57,998 nt of DNA from Proteiniphilum sp. (GCA_028709605.1 JAQVWR010000009.1:1-57998); one strand, 5' to 3'. Shown: positions 8,744-20,630, counted from the first letter of the stretch. Numbers and translations: made by a program. Notes: a model not told the origin generated them from the letters alone.

Positions 8744-9250
8744 TTAGTTCATTTTCTCTATCAGCCCCGGCTTATTCTTCAGCGAGCCGGAGAGTTTGGC
8801 AATGGATTTGAAATCGATGTTTCCCGTGACAGTGATGACGGAAAATTTGCCCTCTTCGTCCAGCGAGAGGAGGATCAGATCTTGGTCCTCTGCGCTCATC
8901 TCCTTCATCCATATCGATATCTTCGTATTCTGCTCGTTGATCGACACCACCTCCTGGTAATCGGCAAACGCCTCCTTTACCAGCTCTTCCGCTTTTCGGA
9001 AGTAATGCTTTGAGTCGCGTTTGTTTTCGCTGCTGACGATGCGGATGCTATTCAACTTGCTGAAGGCTTCCTTCAGCTCTTGGTCGGAGGTGTTCTCCGC
9101 CATTCTTTCGAGCATGGTCTTTCCGATGTTGACGTTGTTCAACGGGCGGCTTCCTTCCGCATAGCGATCCACAAAGAGCGTCACAAAATCAGAGGCGCAC
9201 ACCAAGACCGGAAGGGTGACCAGGCAGAGGATCAGTAGTACGTGTTTCAT
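8744..9250 (-). CDS. DUF4252 family protein
   Basis: A 168-residue predicted exported protein with a short signal peptide (MKHVLLILCLVTLPVLVCAS). The rest matches DUF4252, a Bacteroidota family often found with ECF sigma/anti-sigma genes and of unknown biochemical role. There is no lipobox cysteine in the usual spacing, so export to the periplasm rather than lipidation is more likely. Its ATG overlaps the stop of the preceding anti-sigma-like gene by 4 nt (ATGA), so the two are translationally coupled. It is the last gene of the unit and ends at the bidirectional terminator. Confidence 0.85.
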   Translation of the reverse strand: MKHVLLILCLVTLPVLVCASDFVTLFVDRYAEGSRPLNNVNIGKTMLERMAENTSDQELKEAFSKLNSIRIVSSENKRDSKHYFRKAEELVKEAFADYQEVVSINEQNTKISIWMKEMSAEDQDLILLSLDEEGKFSVITVTGNIDFKSIAKLSGSLKNKPGLIEKMN

Positions 9251-9882
9251 ATGCTGTCCTCCCTTTTTGCCGGTTTGCGAAAGGGTACCTTCTCTGCTTT
9301 CCTTTGATTTGCATCGGCAGGCATCTCTGTTTCTACCGTTTGTGAATCTGTCTCTTCCTTCTCCGTGGCTTCACTGCTGAGCGAGTCAACCAGTGCCCAG
9401 TCGATATCCATCTCATCGATCAGCTGTATTGTTTGCATCGATGCCTCTTCGCTCATCTGTAGCGCATAAGAGAGTTTTTTCAGCGCATAAGTGGCCTGCT
9501 CCATGGCATGAGAGGCTTCGTCGGTCTCTACCGCATAGCGAGGCTGGTTACGCTGCCTCGAGATGAAAAAGAGGCTGACGCCCATGCCGCCGATCAGTAG
9601 GATGGAGGCGGCGATGCGCATCAATGGTGCGATGAACGATGGCCTGCGCGTCCACACCGGCCTGGCGGCTCTCCGTAAAGCTTCCTGCAGCCGGAGATCG
9701 AAATCCCTGCTTAGCTTTACTGACTGCTCCTCCTCCACATAGGTGAAGAGTGAGGCATACCGCTGGAACTCTTCCTCCATGTCGGCCCGGGCGAAGCAGC
9801 GACGTAACTCCTGCTCTTCGGCGACCGTGGTTTCGCATTTCCAGTATTTGTCGAGCAGCTTTGCTATATGATCCCTGTTCAT
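9247..9882 (-). CDS. Single-pass membrane protein, probable anti-sigma factor
   Basis: A 211-residue protein with an N-terminal cytoplasmic part (MNRDHIAKLLDKYWKCETTV) typical of small zinc-less anti-sigma proteins, one transmembrane helix near residues 98-116 (IAASILLIGGMGVSLFFI), and a charged extracellular tail rich in Glu, Thr and Lys. I prefer the ATG at 9882 over 9924 because the upstream 14 residues do not fit the family's start. It lies directly after an ECF sigma gene and overlaps the DUF4252 gene by 4 nt. The anti-sigma role is inferred from topology and context; no catalytic motif is present. Confidence 0.75.
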   Translation of the reverse strand: MNRDHIAKLLDKYWKCETTVAEEQELRRCFARADMEEEFQRYASLFTYVEEEQSVKLSRDFDLRLQEALRRAARPVWTRRPSFIAPLMRIAASILLIGGMGVSLFFISRQRNQPRYAVETDEASHAMEQATYALKKLSYALQMSEEASMQTIQLIDEMDIDWALVDSLSSEATEKEETDSQTVETEMPADANQRKAEKVPFRKPAKREDSI

Positions 9883-9987
9883 TGATCTGTCTGATAAAAT
9901 TGTTTTACTCTCTGGCCGTTGCACCGGCAGATTATTTATATCTGTTCGTTTCTTTCTTTGTTTTTAATGATATCTTCCAGTCATTCC

Positions 9988-10488
9988 CTATTTCGATAGC
10001 AGCTCTCTCATCTTCTTTCGTGCCCGGAAGAGGCTCACCTTCACCAGCTCTTCGCTGATGCCAAGTGTTACGGCGATTTGCCGGTAGCTCATCTCTTCTA
10101 TCTCGCGCAGGCGGAATACCATCTGCTGGGTCTCGGGAAGTTGTGCGATGCACCGGTCGATCAGGGCACGTTGTTCTTTTCTTACCAGTCTGCTGTGGGG
10201 CGACTCGCGGTCGATGAAGTTGCGCCCTTCCTCTTCAGGACGGGGCAACTCGGTTTTGCTGTTCGACGCTGCTGCCAGCCTGTCGAGCGACATGTTTCGG
10301 ATTGCCCTGTAACAGTAAGCTTCCGGATTGTCGATCTCGTCCCATTCCTCACATCGGCTCCAGAGCTTCAGTAGCAGGTCCTGCAGGATATCTTCCGCCT
10401 CGGCCCGGTCTCTGACGATGCCGAAGGCATAACGGAACAACTTCTCCCTGAGCGGTAGGATGATGGTGTGAAATGAATCGACTTTCAT
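9988..10488 (-). CDS. ECF-family RNA polymerase sigma factor
   Basis: A 166-residue group 4 sigma factor. Region 2 covers about residues 10-80, with the -10 binding segment DRAEAEDILQDLLLKLW and NPEAYCYRAIRNMSLDRL. Region 4 covers about 105-160, with ALIDRCIAQLPETQQMVFRL and the helix-turn-helix MSYRQIAVTLGISEELVKVS. It heads a three-gene unit with an anti-sigma-like protein and a DUF4252 protein, so it probably responds to an envelope signal. The susCD genes nearby are on the other strand and lack the FecR-type anti-sigma pairing usually seen for uptake-linked sigma factors, so I do not tie it to them. A possible -7 box lies 43 nt upstream. Confidence 0.92.
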   Translation of the reverse strand: MKVDSFHTIILPLREKLFRYAFGIVRDRAEAEDILQDLLLKLWSRCEEWDEIDNPEAYCYRAIRNMSLDRLAAASNSKTELPRPEEEGRNFIDRESPHSRLVRKEQRALIDRCIAQLPETQQMVFRLREIEEMSYRQIAVTLGISEELVKVSLFRARKKMRELLSK

Positions 10489-10530
10489 TATATAATGACG
10501 TGTATGGACCGGAAAAGTTACAACGGATTA

Positions 10531-10538
10531 CAAAAATA
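10531..10538 (-). promoter_or_regulatory. Putative -7 box for the ECF sigma operon
   Basis: The minus strand reads TATTTTTG, matching TAnnTTTG. It would start transcription about 36 nt before the ATG at 10488. The -33 match is poor, and an ECF-specific promoter remains possible. Confidence 0.35.
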
Positions 10539-10550
10539 TTGAAAAGTTTT

Positions 10551-10578
10551 CAGTAATCATTTTTCAGCGGTCAGCAAA
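10551..10578. repeat. Heptad repeat tract upstream of rpsL
   Basis: Four 7-mers in register: CAGTAAT, CATTTTT, CAGCGGT, CAGCAAA. It is the most degenerate member of the TCAGC-type 7-bp repeat family found elsewhere in the window, and the only one not placed next to a stop codon. Confidence 0.5.
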
Positions 10579-10655
10579 TCGACCTATCCTCAAATGATCA
10601 CATCCGCTAATCATTTAAACGTCGGAACCTTTTTCAAAAAAACATTTCCAAACAC

Positions 10656-10686
10656 TTGCATATCTTGTTGATTATTTGTAATTTTG
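10656..10686 (+). promoter_or_regulatory. Promoter of the str-S10-spc-alpha superoperon
   Basis: A TTG (10656-10658) lies 20 nt before TAATTTTG (10679-10686), which fits the Bacteroidales -33/-7 pattern. Transcription should begin near 10693, leaving a leader of about 125 nt before rpsL. Confidence 0.7.
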
Positions 10687-10693
10687 TGCCGTT

Positions 10694-10710
10694 TTTCACT
10701 CCAAGTGAAA
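10694..10710 (+). other. Hairpin at the 5' end of the rpsL mRNA
   Basis: The perfect 7-bp stem TTTCACT/AGTGAAA with loop CCA begins at the predicted first nucleotides of the transcript. It may protect the 5' end or form part of a control element; which is not shown. Confidence 0.5.
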
Positions 10711-10817
10711 GGTTATTGAATGATAATCAGGACATTATTATATGCCCATTGAGTGTAAAGACCTGTATACAAGGAATGATTTAAAAAACAGAAATACGTT
10801 AAAAAAGAAAGCAGAAA

Positions 10818-11231
10818 ATGCCAACAATTCAACAATTAGTAAGAAAAGGACGTGCCACCCTTATGGAACAGAGTAAATCGCCTGCGCTGGACTCCTGTCC
10901 GCAGCGTCGGGGGGTGTGTGTGAGAGTCTATACCACTACGCCGAAGAAGCCGAACTCAGCGATGAGAAAGGTGGCACGTGTACGATTGACCAACTCGAAG
11001 GAAGTGAATGCCTACATTCCGGGTGAAGGACATAACCTGCAGGAGCACTCCATCGTGCTGGTGCGCGGCGGTCGTGTGAAGGACCTTCCGGGTGTACGTT
11101 ACCACATTGTGCGGGGTAGCCTCGATACTGCCGGCGTAAACGGCCGTACACAAAGGCGTTCCAAGTACGGGGCTAAGCGTCCCAAGGCGGGAGCCAAGAA
11201 TGCAGCACCTGCCAAGGGAGGAAAGAAGTAA
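10818..11231 (+). CDS. rpsL: Small ribosomal subunit protein uS12
   Basis: At 137 residues it is slightly longer than the usual 124 because of a basic, Ala/Gly/Lys-rich tail. The conserved decoding-centre segment [18 protein letters not shown], the site of streptomycin-resistance changes in other bacteria, has the wild-type Lys. It is the first gene of the superoperon, after a leader of about 125 nt with a 5'-terminal hairpin. The 161-bp gap to rpsG shows no recognised element. Confidence 0.98.
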   Translation: MPTIQQLVRKGRATLMEQSKSPALDSCPQRRGVCVRVYTTTPKKPNSAMRKVARVRLTNSKEVNAYIPGEGHNLQEHSIVLVRGGRVKDLPGVRYHIVRGSLDTAGVNGRTQRRSKYGAKRPKAGAKNAAPAKGGKK

Positions 11232-11392
11232 GTTTTATCTCTCCGGTAAGCTGTTCAGTTAAAAATTAAAAATGTAGAATCGCTGTTGAAATTTTTGGAC
11301 ATTGCTACTTATTACAGGTTGAGTAAATGAATTCAGAGGAGTTCGTTGAAGACGATAAAAGGCAGCCAAACAACACAAAAATCTTTTAAACA

Positions 11393-11869
11393 ATGAGAAA
11401 AGCAAAACCTAAGAAAAGACAGATCCTCCCGGATCCTGTTTATGGTGATGTAAGGGTGACAAAGTTTGTTAACCACCTGATGTATGACGGTAAGAAGAGT
11501 ATCTCCTATGATATTTTCTACACTGCATTGAATACTGTAAAGGCAAAATTGCCCAACGAAGAGAAATCAGCTCTCGAGATCTGGAAAGCTGCGCTCGATA
11601 ATATTACCCCTCAGGTTGAAGTGAAGTCACGCCGTGTAGGCGGTGCCACTTTCCAGGTACCCACCGAGATCAGACCCGACAGAAAAGAATCCGTTTCAAT
11701 GAAAAACCTTATTCTCTATGCGCGCAAGAGAGGAGGCAAGACGATGGCCGACAAGCTGGCTGGCGAGATTGTGGATGCATTCAACAGTCAGGGCGGAGCT
11801 TACAAGCGGAAAGAAGATATGCACAGAATGGCAGAGGCGAACCGTGCTTTTGCCCACTTTAGATTTTAA
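11393..11869 (+). CDS. rpsG: Small ribosomal subunit protein uS7
   Basis: A 158-residue 16S rRNA binding protein that nucleates assembly of the 30S head and contacts the E site. The start [19 protein letters not shown] and the signature [16 protein letters not shown] are typical. It sits second in the str segment, 21 bp before fusA. In E. coli S7 represses this operon, but no recognisable S7 site was found in the 161-bp gap upstream. Confidence 0.98.
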   Translation: MRKAKPKKRQILPDPVYGDVRVTKFVNHLMYDGKKSISYDIFYTALNTVKAKLPNEEKSALEIWKAALDNITPQVEVKSRRVGGATFQVPTEIRPDRKESVSMKNLILYARKRGGKTMADKLAGEIVDAFNSQGGAYKRKEDMHRMAEANRAFAHFRF

Positions 11870-11890
11870 CATAGAAAGAAGGTAAAAAAG

Positions 11891-14020
<2,130 letters not shown>

Positions 14021-14082
14021 CATCAGGTGAGATAGAACAAGATTGAATCGGGAAAGCAAACAATTTTTACGCAAGAATTTAT

Positions 14083-14388
14083 ATGAGCCAAAAAATCAGA
14101 ATCAAACTGAAGTCTTACGATTACAGCCTGGTGGATAAATCCGCAGAGAAAATCGTAAAAACCGTAAAAGCTACGGGTGCAGTGGTGAGTGGTCCGATAC
14201 CCTTGCCTACGCATAAGCGCATTTTTACCGTGAACCGTTCCACTTTTGTGAACAAGAAGTCAAGGGAACAGTTCGAGCTGGCCTCGTTCAAGCGACTCAT
14301 CGACATCTATAGCTCTACGGCCAAGACCGTTGATGCGCTGATGAAACTTGAGTTGCCTAGCGGCGTGGAAGTAGAAATCAAAGTGTGA
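14083..14388 (+). CDS. rpsJ: Small ribosomal subunit protein uS10
   Basis: A 101-residue S10 of normal length, with [17 protein letters not shown] typical of the family. Besides its 30S role, S10 pairs with NusB in antitermination. It opens the S10 segment. The 90-bp gap that follows holds a folded heptad-repeat array beginning 8 nt after the stop. Confidence 0.98.
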   Translation: MSQKIRIKLKSYDYSLVDKSAEKIVKTVKATGAVVSGPIPLPTHKRIFTVNRSTFVNKKSREQFELASFKRLIDIYSSTAKTVDALMKLELPSGVEVEIKV

Positions 14389-14395
14389 TAGAAAA

Positions 14396-14456
14396 GCGAT
14401 CAGCTCTCAGCATTCAGCTTGTAAGCCGATGACTGACAACTGACAACTGACAGCTA
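14396..14456. repeat. Inverted heptad repeat array, rpsJ-rplC gap
   Basis: Left arm: CAGCTCT, CAGCATT, CAGCTTG (14401-14421). Right arm: CTGACAA, CTGACAA, CTGACAG (14433-14453). The TCAG and CTGA cores face each other at a 7-nt period, so the transcript could fold into an imperfect hairpin between the two cistrons. Confidence 0.8.
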
Positions 14457-14478
14457 TAATTAATTAAACAACAGAGAA

Positions 14479-15096
14479 ATGCCAGGATTATTAGGAAAAA
14501 AAATCGGAATGACATCCGTTTTCAGTGCCGAGGGAAAGAATATTCCATGCACTGTTATCGAAGCAGGTCCTTGCGTGGTTACTCAGGTGAAGACAGCCGA
14601 CAATGACGGTTACAACGCCATTCAGCTCGGGTTTGTGGACAAGAAAGACAAACACACTCCCAATGCTGAAAAGGGTCACTTCAAGAAAGCCGGAGTAAGC
14701 CCCAAGAGACACTTGGCCGAGTTCAAAGAATTTGGGAACGACTATCAGTTGGGTTCCGAAATCACTGTTGATCTTTTCAGCGACGCCGTTTACGTGGACG
14801 TGATCGGCACCTCGAAGGGAAAAGGTTTCCAGGGCGTGGTGAAACGTCACGGATTTGGTGGTGTGGGTCAGTCCACACACGGACAGCACAACAGGCTGCG
14901 TGCCCCCGGTTCCATTGGAGCCGCGTCTTACCCTGCAAAGGTGTTCAAGGGTACACGCATGGCCGGACAGATGGGCAATGAGCGGGTGACCGTTCAAAAC
15001 CTGCAGGTGATAAAAGTGATTCCCGAACACAATCTTCTTCTGGTGAAGGGATCGGTGCCGGGCGCGAAAGGTTCAATCGTATTAATTGAAAAGTAA
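14479..15096 (+). CDS. rplC: Large ribosomal subunit protein uL3
   Basis: A 205-residue L3 with the usual start [15 protein letters not shown] and the central loop [20 protein letters not shown] that reaches the peptidyl-transferase centre. One base separates its stop from rplD, implying coupled translation. Confidence 0.98.
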   Translation: MPGLLGKKIGMTSVFSAEGKNIPCTVIEAGPCVVTQVKTADNDGYNAIQLGFVDKKDKHTPNAEKGHFKKAGVSPKRHLAEFKEFGNDYQLGSEITVDLFSDAVYVDVIGTSKGKGFQGVVKRHGFGGVGQSTHGQHNRLRAPGSIGAASYPAKVFKGTRMAGQMGNERVTVQNLQVIKVIPEHNLLLVKGSVPGAKGSIVLIEK

Positions 15097-15097
15097 A

Positions 15098-15736
15098 ATG
15101 GAATTAGCAATTTATAATATCAAAGGAGAGGTAACAGACAAAAAGGTGAATCTCGATGATTCCATTTTCGGAGTTGAACCGAACGAACATGTTATCTGGC
15201 TCGATGTAAAGCAATACCTGGCCAACCAGCGTCAGGGTACGCACAAAACAAAGGAAAGAAGCGAGATTGCCGGCAGTACGCGCAAGCTGATCCGTCAGAA
15301 GGGTAGCGGCGGCGCCCGCAGGGGGGATATCAATTCACCCGTGTTGGTAGGGGGAGGCCGTGTGTTCGGTCCCAAGCCGAGAGATTACAGCTTCAAACTC
15401 AACAAGAAGGTGAAAGCGCTGGCCCGCAAGTCGGCTCTCTCACTCAAGGCGAAGAACAACGGCATCATCGTGGTAGAGGATCTCGCATTCGACGCCCCGA
15501 AAACGAAGCAAATTGTTGCGCTGACAAAGAATCTGCAACTGGCTGATAAAAAGCTACTTTTCGTTTTGCCAGGTCAAAATAAAAACGTATATTTGTCGGC
15601 CCGAAATTTGGGAAAAGTGAAAGTGATAACAGCTTCTGAAATAAACACATACGCAATTATGGATTGTGCCAGCTTAGTGATGACCGAGTCGTCGCTGGCT
15701 GTGATTGATAACCTGTTTAACGCAAAAGGAGAGTAA
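15098..15736 (+). CDS. rplD: Large ribosomal subunit protein uL4
   Basis: A 212-residue protein. I start at the ATG at 15098 ([16 protein letters not shown]), one base after rplC, instead of the in-frame ATG at 15086 inside rplC. It has the exit-tunnel extension [20 protein letters not shown]. In E. coli L4 represses the S10 operon, but no E. coli-like S10 leader was seen here. Confidence 0.97.
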   Translation: MELAIYNIKGEVTDKKVNLDDSIFGVEPNEHVIWLDVKQYLANQRQGTHKTKERSEIAGSTRKLIRQKGSGGARRGDINSPVLVGGGRVFGPKPRDYSFKLNKKVKALARKSALSLKAKNNGIIVVEDLAFDAPKTKQIVALTKNLQLADKKLLFVLPGQNKNVYLSARNLGKVKVITASEINTYAIMDCASLVMTESSLAVIDNLFNAKGE

Positions 15737-15739
15737 GAA

Positions 15740-16033
15740 ATGAGTGTAATTGTAAAACCGATATTCACGGAAAAGCAGACTGCCCTGACGGACAAGTATG
15801 AAAACCGTTACGGGTTCATTGTGGCTCCTTCAGCAAACAAGGTTCAGGTCAAAGACGCCGTGGAAGCCCTGTACAACGTACATGTGGAGAGCGTGAACAC
15901 AATGAAGTATGACGGAAAGGCGAAGAGCCGCTATACCAAGTCGGGGGTAGTGTTTGGGAAAACAGCGTCGTACAAGAAAGCAATCATCACCTTGCGAAAA
16001 GGTGAAACGATCGATCTATTTAGCAATATTTAA
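15740..16033 (+). CDS. rplW: Large ribosomal subunit protein uL23
   Basis: A 97-residue L23, which lies at the tunnel exit and docks trigger factor and SRP. It begins [16 protein letters not shown], 3 nt after rplD. The length is typical of the short bacterial form. Confidence 0.97.
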   Translation: MSVIVKPIFTEKQTALTDKYENRYGFIVAPSANKVQVKDAVEALYNVHVESVNTMKYDGKAKSRYTKSGVVFGKTASYKKAIITLRKGETIDLFSNI

Positions 16034-16038
16034 ACAAC

Positions 16039-16866
16039 ATGGCAATACGTAAATTAAAGCCCACGACACCGGGGCAAAGACACAAGATTATCGGTTCATT
16101 TGAATCAATCACTGCAAGTGTACCGGAGAAATCTCTTGTAGTTGGTAAGAGCGCTACGGGCGGTCGCAACCACCAGGGTAAGATGACCATGGGTTACCTG
16201 GGGGGCGGCCACAAAAGACGCTACCGTATCATCGACTTCAAGAGAACGAAAGATGGTATCCCGGCCGTTGTGAAAAGCATTGAATATGATCCTAACCGTT
16301 CGGCACGCATTGCGTTGCTTTACTATGCCGACGGAGAGAAGACCTATATCCTTGCTCCCAACGGCCTGCAAGTAGGAACCTCAGTGATGTCGGGGCCCAA
16401 TGCAGCCCCTGAAGTAGGAAATGCATTGCCTCTGTCGATGATACCTATCGGTACGGTGGTGCACAACATTGAGCTGCGCCCCGGACAGGGAGCCAAGATG
16501 GCACGTTCAGCCGGAACATTCGCACAGTTGGTGTCGCGTGAAGATAATTACGCAGTCATCAAGATGCCTTCCGGAGAAGTTCGCAAGATTCTTTCCGCAT
16601 GTAAAGCTACGATTGGTAGTGTCGGCAATTCGGATCATGCTCTAGAAAAATCAGGTAAAGCCGGTCGCTCACGTTGGCTGGGTCTTCGTCCGCACACACG
16701 CGGGGTGGTGAAGAACCCGGTGGATCACCCCATGGGTGGTGGTGAAGGACGCGCATCAGGGGGACATCCCAGATCGCCAAAGGGCTTATATTCAAAGGGC
16801 TTAAAGACAAGAGCTCCTAAGAAACATTCTTCGAAATACATTGTAGAAGGAAGAAAAAAGAAGTAA
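16039..16866 (+). CDS. rplB: Large ribosomal subunit protein uL2
   Basis: A 275-residue L2, needed for subunit joining and peptidyl transfer. The motif [18 protein letters not shown] contains the conserved His close to the catalytic centre. It starts 5 nt after rplW. Confidence 0.98.
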   Translation: MAIRKLKPTTPGQRHKIIGSFESITASVPEKSLVVGKSATGGRNHQGKMTMGYLGGGHKRRYRIIDFKRTKDGIPAVVKSIEYDPNRSARIALLYYADGEKTYILAPNGLQVGTSVMSGPNAAPEVGNALPLSMIPIGTVVHNIELRPGQGAKMARSAGTFAQLVSREDNYAVIKMPSGEVRKILSACKATIGSVGNSDHALEKSGKAGRSRWLGLRPHTRGVVKNPVDHPMGGGEGRASGGHPRSPKGLYSKGLKTRAPKKHSSKYIVEGRKKK

Positions 16867-16888
16867 TCTGATTAATTAATACACAACT

Positions 16889-17158
16889 ATGAGCAGATCA
16901 TTAAAGAAAGGTCCATATATCAATCTGAAATTGGAGCAGAAGGTACAGGGCATGAATGAGAACGGCAAGAAAGCCGTGGTCAAGACATGGGCCCGTGCTT
17001 CCATGATATCCCCTGATTTTGTCGGTCACACCATTGCTGTGCATAACGGGAACAAGTTCATCCCGGTATACATCACAGAGAACATGGTTGGGCATAAGCT
17101 GGGTGAATTCGCTGTGACCCGTACGTTCCGCGGACACGCCGGTAACAGAAAGAAATAA
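16889..17158 (+). CDS. rpsS: Small ribosomal subunit protein uS19
   Basis: An 89-residue S19 of standard length ([19 protein letters not shown], then [16 protein letters not shown]), located in the 30S head and contacting S13. It starts 22 nt after rplB. Confidence 0.98.
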   Translation: MSRSLKKGPYINLKLEQKVQGMNENGKKAVVKTWARASMISPDFVGHTIAVHNGNKFIPVYITENMVGHKLGEFAVTRTFRGHAGNRKK

Positions 17159-17198
17159 AATCAGGGCGCTTAACGAATAAAGAAAAACAGAAAAAGAC

Positions 17199-17612
17199 AT
17201 GAGTGCTAGAAAAAGAATATCAGCCGAACAAAGAAAAGAAAACCGCAAGTCGGTTTCTCTCGCCGTTCTGAAGAACGTGCCGAGCTCACCCCGCAAGATG
17301 CGTTACGTTGCCGACATGGTGCGTGGCATGGAGGTGTTCAAGGCCCTCGGCGTGCTGAAGTTCTCCAACAAGGAGGCATCGAGCAAGATCGAGAAGTTAT
17401 TGCTTTCGGCCATTGCCAACTGGGAACAGAAGAACGAGCGCAAGGCCGAGACCGGCGAACTCTACATCAAGACCATCTCCGTGGACGAAGGATCCATGTT
17501 GAAGCGTCTTCGTCCCGCACCGCAGGGACGCGGATACCGGATCCGCAAACGGTCGAATCATGTGACAATCGTCGTAGATACATTGAACAAAGAAGAACAA
17601 GCAGAAAACTAA
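17199..17612 (+). CDS. rplV: Large ribosomal subunit protein uL22
   Basis: A 137-residue L22, a little long because of an N-terminal charged stretch ([18 protein letters not shown]). The tunnel-lining hairpin is seen at [20 protein letters not shown]. It is followed by rpsC after 4 nt. Confidence 0.97.
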   Translation: MSARKRISAEQRKENRKSVSLAVLKNVPSSPRKMRYVADMVRGMEVFKALGVLKFSNKEASSKIEKLLLSAIANWEQKNERKAETGELYIKTISVDEGSMLKRLRPAPQGRGYRIRKRSNHVTIVVDTLNKEEQAEN

Positions 17613-17616
17613 GAAG

Positions 17617-18372
17617 ATGGGACAGAAAGTAAATCCGATAGCAAATCGTTTAGGGATCATCAAGGGATGGGACTCTAACTGGTACGGCGGAAATAATTAC
17701 GGTGACATCCTGCTGGAAGACAGTAAGATCCGCACCTATTTGAATGCCCGTCTTGCCAAGGCCAGTGTATCACGTATTGTCATTGAACGCACATTGAAGC
17801 TGGTGACCATCACCATCTGTACCGCACGCCCCGGCATCATCATCGGCAAGGGCGGTCAGGAGGTGGACAAGCTCAAGGAAGAGCTGATGAAGATCACCGA
17901 TAAGGATATCCAGATCAATATTTTCGAGATCAAGAAGCCGGAGCTGGACGCCATGATTGTAGGCAGCAACGTGGCACGTCAGATTGAAGGCAAGATTGCC
18001 TACCGCCGTGCGGTGAAGATGGCGATCGCCGCGACCATGCGCATGGGTGCCGAGGGGATCAAGATCCAGGTCGCGGGACGTTTGAACGGCGCCGAGATGG
18101 CTCGTTCGGAGATGTACAAAGAGGGTAGGACACCGCTTCACACCTTCCGTGCCGACATCGACTATGCACAAGTCGAAGCGCTCACCAAGGTGGGGATCAT
18201 CGGCATCAAGGTATGGATCTGTCGCGGTGAGATCTATGGCAAGAAAGACCTGGCTCCTTCGTTTGCTGCGTCGAAAGACAACCGTTCAGCCGGCAACCGT
18301 GGTGGTGGAAACCGTTCCGAAGGCGGCAGAGGCGGCAGACGCAACAGAAGAAACAACAAAAACAACGCTTAA
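17617..18372 (+). CDS. rpsC: Small ribosomal subunit protein uS3
   Basis: A 251-residue S3 with the KH-type RNA-binding motif ([16 protein letters not shown]) and the C-terminal domain [20 protein letters not shown]. The tail is Gly/Arg/Asn-rich ([19 protein letters not shown]), an RGG-like extension. Confidence 0.98.
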   Translation: MGQKVNPIANRLGIIKGWDSNWYGGNNYGDILLEDSKIRTYLNARLAKASVSRIVIERTLKLVTITICTARPGIIIGKGGQEVDKLKEELMKITDKDIQINIFEIKKPELDAMIVGSNVARQIEGKIAYRRAVKMAIAATMRMGAEGIKIQVAGRLNGAEMARSEMYKEGRTPLHTFRADIDYAQVEALTKVGIIGIKVWICRGEIYGKKDLAPSFAASKDNRSAGNRGGGNRSEGGRGGRRNRRNNKNNA

Positions 18373-18383
18373 TTGAAGAAAAT

Positions 18384-18815
18384 ATGTTACAACCGAAGAA
18401 AACAAAATTCAGGAGACAGCAGAAAGGTCGCATGAAGGGTGTTGCGGGTCGCGGCAATCAGCTAGCGTTTGGCTCTTTCGGGATTAAATCGCTTGAATCG
18501 AAATGGATCACCGGAAGTCAGATTGAAGCTGCCCGTATCGCTGTGACGCGTTATATGCAACGTCAGGGACAGGTTTGGGTACGTATTTTCCCGGATAAGC
18601 CGATCACCAAGAAGCCTGCCGAAGTGCGTATGGGTAAGGGGAAAGGTAATCCCGAAGGATTTGTGGCGCCCATCACTCCGGGCCGTATCATTTTTGAAAT
18701 TGAGGGTGTTTCCTTTGAGGTGGCAAAAGAAGCTTTGCGTTTAGCGGCTCAGAAGTTGCCGGTGACCACCAAGTTTGTGGTAAGAAGAGACTATGTCTAT
18801 GATCAAAAATCATAA
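18384..18815 (+). CDS. rplP: Large ribosomal subunit protein uL16
   Basis: A 143-residue L16 near the A site and central protuberance. It contains [24 protein letters not shown] sequence and [12 protein letters not shown]. The length is typical, and it lies 11 nt after rpsC. Confidence 0.98.
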   Translation: MLQPKKTKFRRQQKGRMKGVAGRGNQLAFGSFGIKSLESKWITGSQIEAARIAVTRYMQRQGQVWVRIFPDKPITKKPAEVRMGKGKGNPEGFVAPITPGRIIFEIEGVSFEVAKEALRLAAQKLPVTTKFVVRRDYVYDQKS

Positions 18816-18821
18816 AGCGAG

Positions 18822-19025
18822 ATGAAGAAGCAAGAAGAACTACAAGAGTTGTCCGACAAGGATCTGAAAGAGAGATTGGAAGCTGAAGCGGTGGCATTGA
18901 ATCAGTTAAAGATCAACCACACCATCACTCCCCTCGACAATTCAGGCTCTATCCGGGAAAAGCGCAGGAACATCGCCCGTATTCACACGGAGCTGCGTGC
19001 AAGAGAATTGAAAAAACTGCAATAA
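18822..19025 (+). CDS. rpmC: Large ribosomal subunit protein uL29
   Basis: A 67-residue two-helix protein at the tunnel exit, with the signature NSGSIREKRRNIARIHTELR-type segment near the C-terminus. It lies 6 nt after rplP and 8 nt before rpsQ. Confidence 0.96.
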   Translation: MKKQEELQELSDKDLKERLEAEAVALNQLKINHTITPLDNSGSIREKRRNIARIHTELRARELKKLQ

Positions 19026-19033
19026 AATAGCAA

Positions 19034-19291
19034 ATGGAAACGAGAAATTTAAGAAAAGAAAGAATCGGGGTCGTTTTCAGCAATAAAATGGACAAGACTG
19101 TCACCGTTGCTGTAAAATGGAAAGAGAAACACCCTATATATGGGAAGTTCGTTAGCAAAACGAAGAAATTTCACGCCCATGATGAGAAGAACGACTGTAA
19201 CATCGGTGATACAGTTCGGATAATGGAAACCCGTCCTTTGAGCAAGTCAAAGAGATGGAGAGTGGTTGAAGTAATGGAAAGGGCTAAGTAA
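19034..19291 (+). CDS. rpsQ: Small ribosomal subunit protein uS17
   Basis: An 85-residue OB-fold primary 16S binder. It begins [20 protein letters not shown] and includes [20 protein letters not shown]. It is separated from rplN by one base. Confidence 0.97.
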   Translation: METRNLRKERIGVVFSNKMDKTVTVAVKWKEKHPIYGKFVSKTKKFHAHDEKNDCNIGDTVRIMETRPLSKSKRWRVVEVMERAK

Positions 19292-19292
19292 G

Positions 19293-19658
19293 ATGATACA
19301 GCAAGAATCAAGATTAACGGTTACTGACAACAGCGGGGCCAAGGAGGTACTTTGTATCCGTGTTTTGGGCGGTACAAGAAGACGCTATGCGTCAGTGGGA
19401 GATGTCATTGTTGTTTCTGTCAAGAGCGCGATCCCATCGAGTGACATTAAGAAAGGAACAGTATCAAAAGCAATCATCGTGCGTACGAAGAAAGAGATCC
19501 GTCGTGCCGACGGTTCTTATATTCGTTTCGACGACAATGCCTGCGTGTTGTTGAACAACGCCGGCGAGTTGCGCGGAAGCCGTATCTTCGGACCGGTTGC
19601 CCGTGAGCTTCGCACTACCAACATGAAGATTGTTTCATTAGCTCCTGAAGTATTATAA
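19293..19658 (+). CDS. rplN: Large ribosomal subunit protein uL14
   Basis: A 121-residue L14 forming an intersubunit bridge, beginning [20 protein letters not shown]. The length is standard. rplX follows after 21 nt. Confidence 0.98.
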   Translation: MIQQESRLTVTDNSGAKEVLCIRVLGGTRRRYASVGDVIVVSVKSAIPSSDIKKGTVSKAIIVRTKKEIRRADGSYIRFDDNACVLLNNAGELRGSRIFGPVARELRTTNMKIVSLAPEVL

Positions 19659-19679
19659 TCTATTAATCAATCACAGGCA

Positions 19680-20000
19680 ATGAGTAAATTACATATCAAG
19701 AAAGGCGATACGGTGTATGTCAACTCCGGAGAGGATAAAGGCAAGAGCGGCCGCGTACTGGAGGTGCTTGTCAGCAAGAACCGTGCAGTGGTGGAAGGTG
19801 TGAACATCGTATCGAAGCATACCAAGCCCAATGCACAGAATCCCAACGGAGGCATCGAGAAGAAGGAAGCTTCGATTCATCTCTCCAAGCTGAACCCGGT
19901 GGATCCCAAGACCGGCAAGCCTACCCGCATTGGCAGGAAAGAGAACAGCAAAGGCAAATTAGTACGTTACGCTAAAAAATCGGGGGAGGAAATCAAATGA
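19680..20000 (+). CDS. rplX: Large ribosomal subunit protein uL24
   Basis: A 106-residue assembly-initiator protein with a KOW motif near the N-terminus ([20 protein letters not shown]). Its stop overlaps the rplE start by 4 nt (ATGA). Confidence 0.98.
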   Translation: MSKLHIKKGDTVYVNSGEDKGKSGRVLEVLVSKNRAVVEGVNIVSKHTKPNAQNPNGGIEKKEASIHLSKLNPVDPKTGKPTRIGRKENSKGKLVRYAKKSGEEIK

Positions 20001-20557
20001 GTACGACAACATACGAAGTGAGTTTAAAGAAAGAATATAAAGAGCGTGTGGTGCCTGCCCTGATGAAGGAGTTCAGTTATCAATCGGTGATGCAGGTTCC
20101 CCGTCTGGAGAAGATCGTGATCAACCAGGGTCTGGGTATTGCCGTTGCCGACAAGAAGATCATCGAGACGGCAATCAACGAGCTGACCACCATTACCGGT
20201 CAGAAGGCTGTTGCTACCGTATCGCGCAAGGACATCTCCAACTTCAAGTTGCGTAAGAAGATGCCCATCGGCGTGCGGGTAACCCTTCGTCACGATAAGA
20301 TGTATGAGTTTCTGGAAAGGCTGGTACGTGTGGCACTGCCCCGTATCCGTGATTTCAAGGGGATTGAGAGCAAGCTCGACGGCCGGGGTAATTACACCCT
20401 GGGTATCGAAGAGCAGATCATCTTTCCTGAGATCAACATCGACAACATCACCCGTCTGCTGGGAATGAACATCACGTTTGTTACCACCGCAGCTACCGAC
20501 GAAGAGGGTTATGCGTTGTTAAAAGAGTTTGGATTACCGTTTAAACCAGCGCATTAG
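19997..20557 (+). CDS. rplE: Large ribosomal subunit protein uL5
   Basis: A 186-residue 5S rRNA and P-site tRNA contact protein with [20 protein letters not shown] and [16 protein letters not shown]. It is translationally coupled to rplX. The 120-bp gap after it carries a 12-bp hairpin and is unusually long for this segment. Confidence 0.98.
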   Translation: MSTTTYEVSLKKEYKERVVPALMKEFSYQSVMQVPRLEKIVINQGLGIAVADKKIIETAINELTTITGQKAVATVSRKDISNFKLRKKMPIGVRVTLRHDKMYEFLERLVRVALPRIRDFKGIESKLDGRGNYTLGIEEQIIFPEINIDNITRLLGMNITFVTTAATDEEGYALLKEFGLPFKPAH

Positions 20558-20603
20558 AGAGCCGATGACCCATATAATGGAACGTTTTCATTAAGCCGGA
20601 GGA

Positions 20604-20630
20604 ACAAAGTCAAACTTGTTTGATCTTTGT
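20604..20630 (+). other. Hairpin in the rplE-rpsN gap
   Basis: ACAAAGTCAAAC (20604-20615) pairs with GTTTGATCTTTGT (20618-20630), leaving a single bulged base. No T-run follows. It may be an mRNA processing or ribosomal-protein binding site; in E. coli S8 acts on mRNA close to rplE, but no direct likeness was tested. Confidence 0.5.

Larger units (their letters stand above)
10489..10817. other. 329-bp divergent intergenic region, sigma gene and rpsL
   Basis: It contains a minus-strand -7 box (10531-10538), one heptad-repeat tract (10551-10578), the rpsL promoter (10656-10686), a hairpin at the expected transcript start (10694-10710) and about 105 nt of further rpsL leader with no recognised gene or binding motif. 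Confidence 0.7.
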
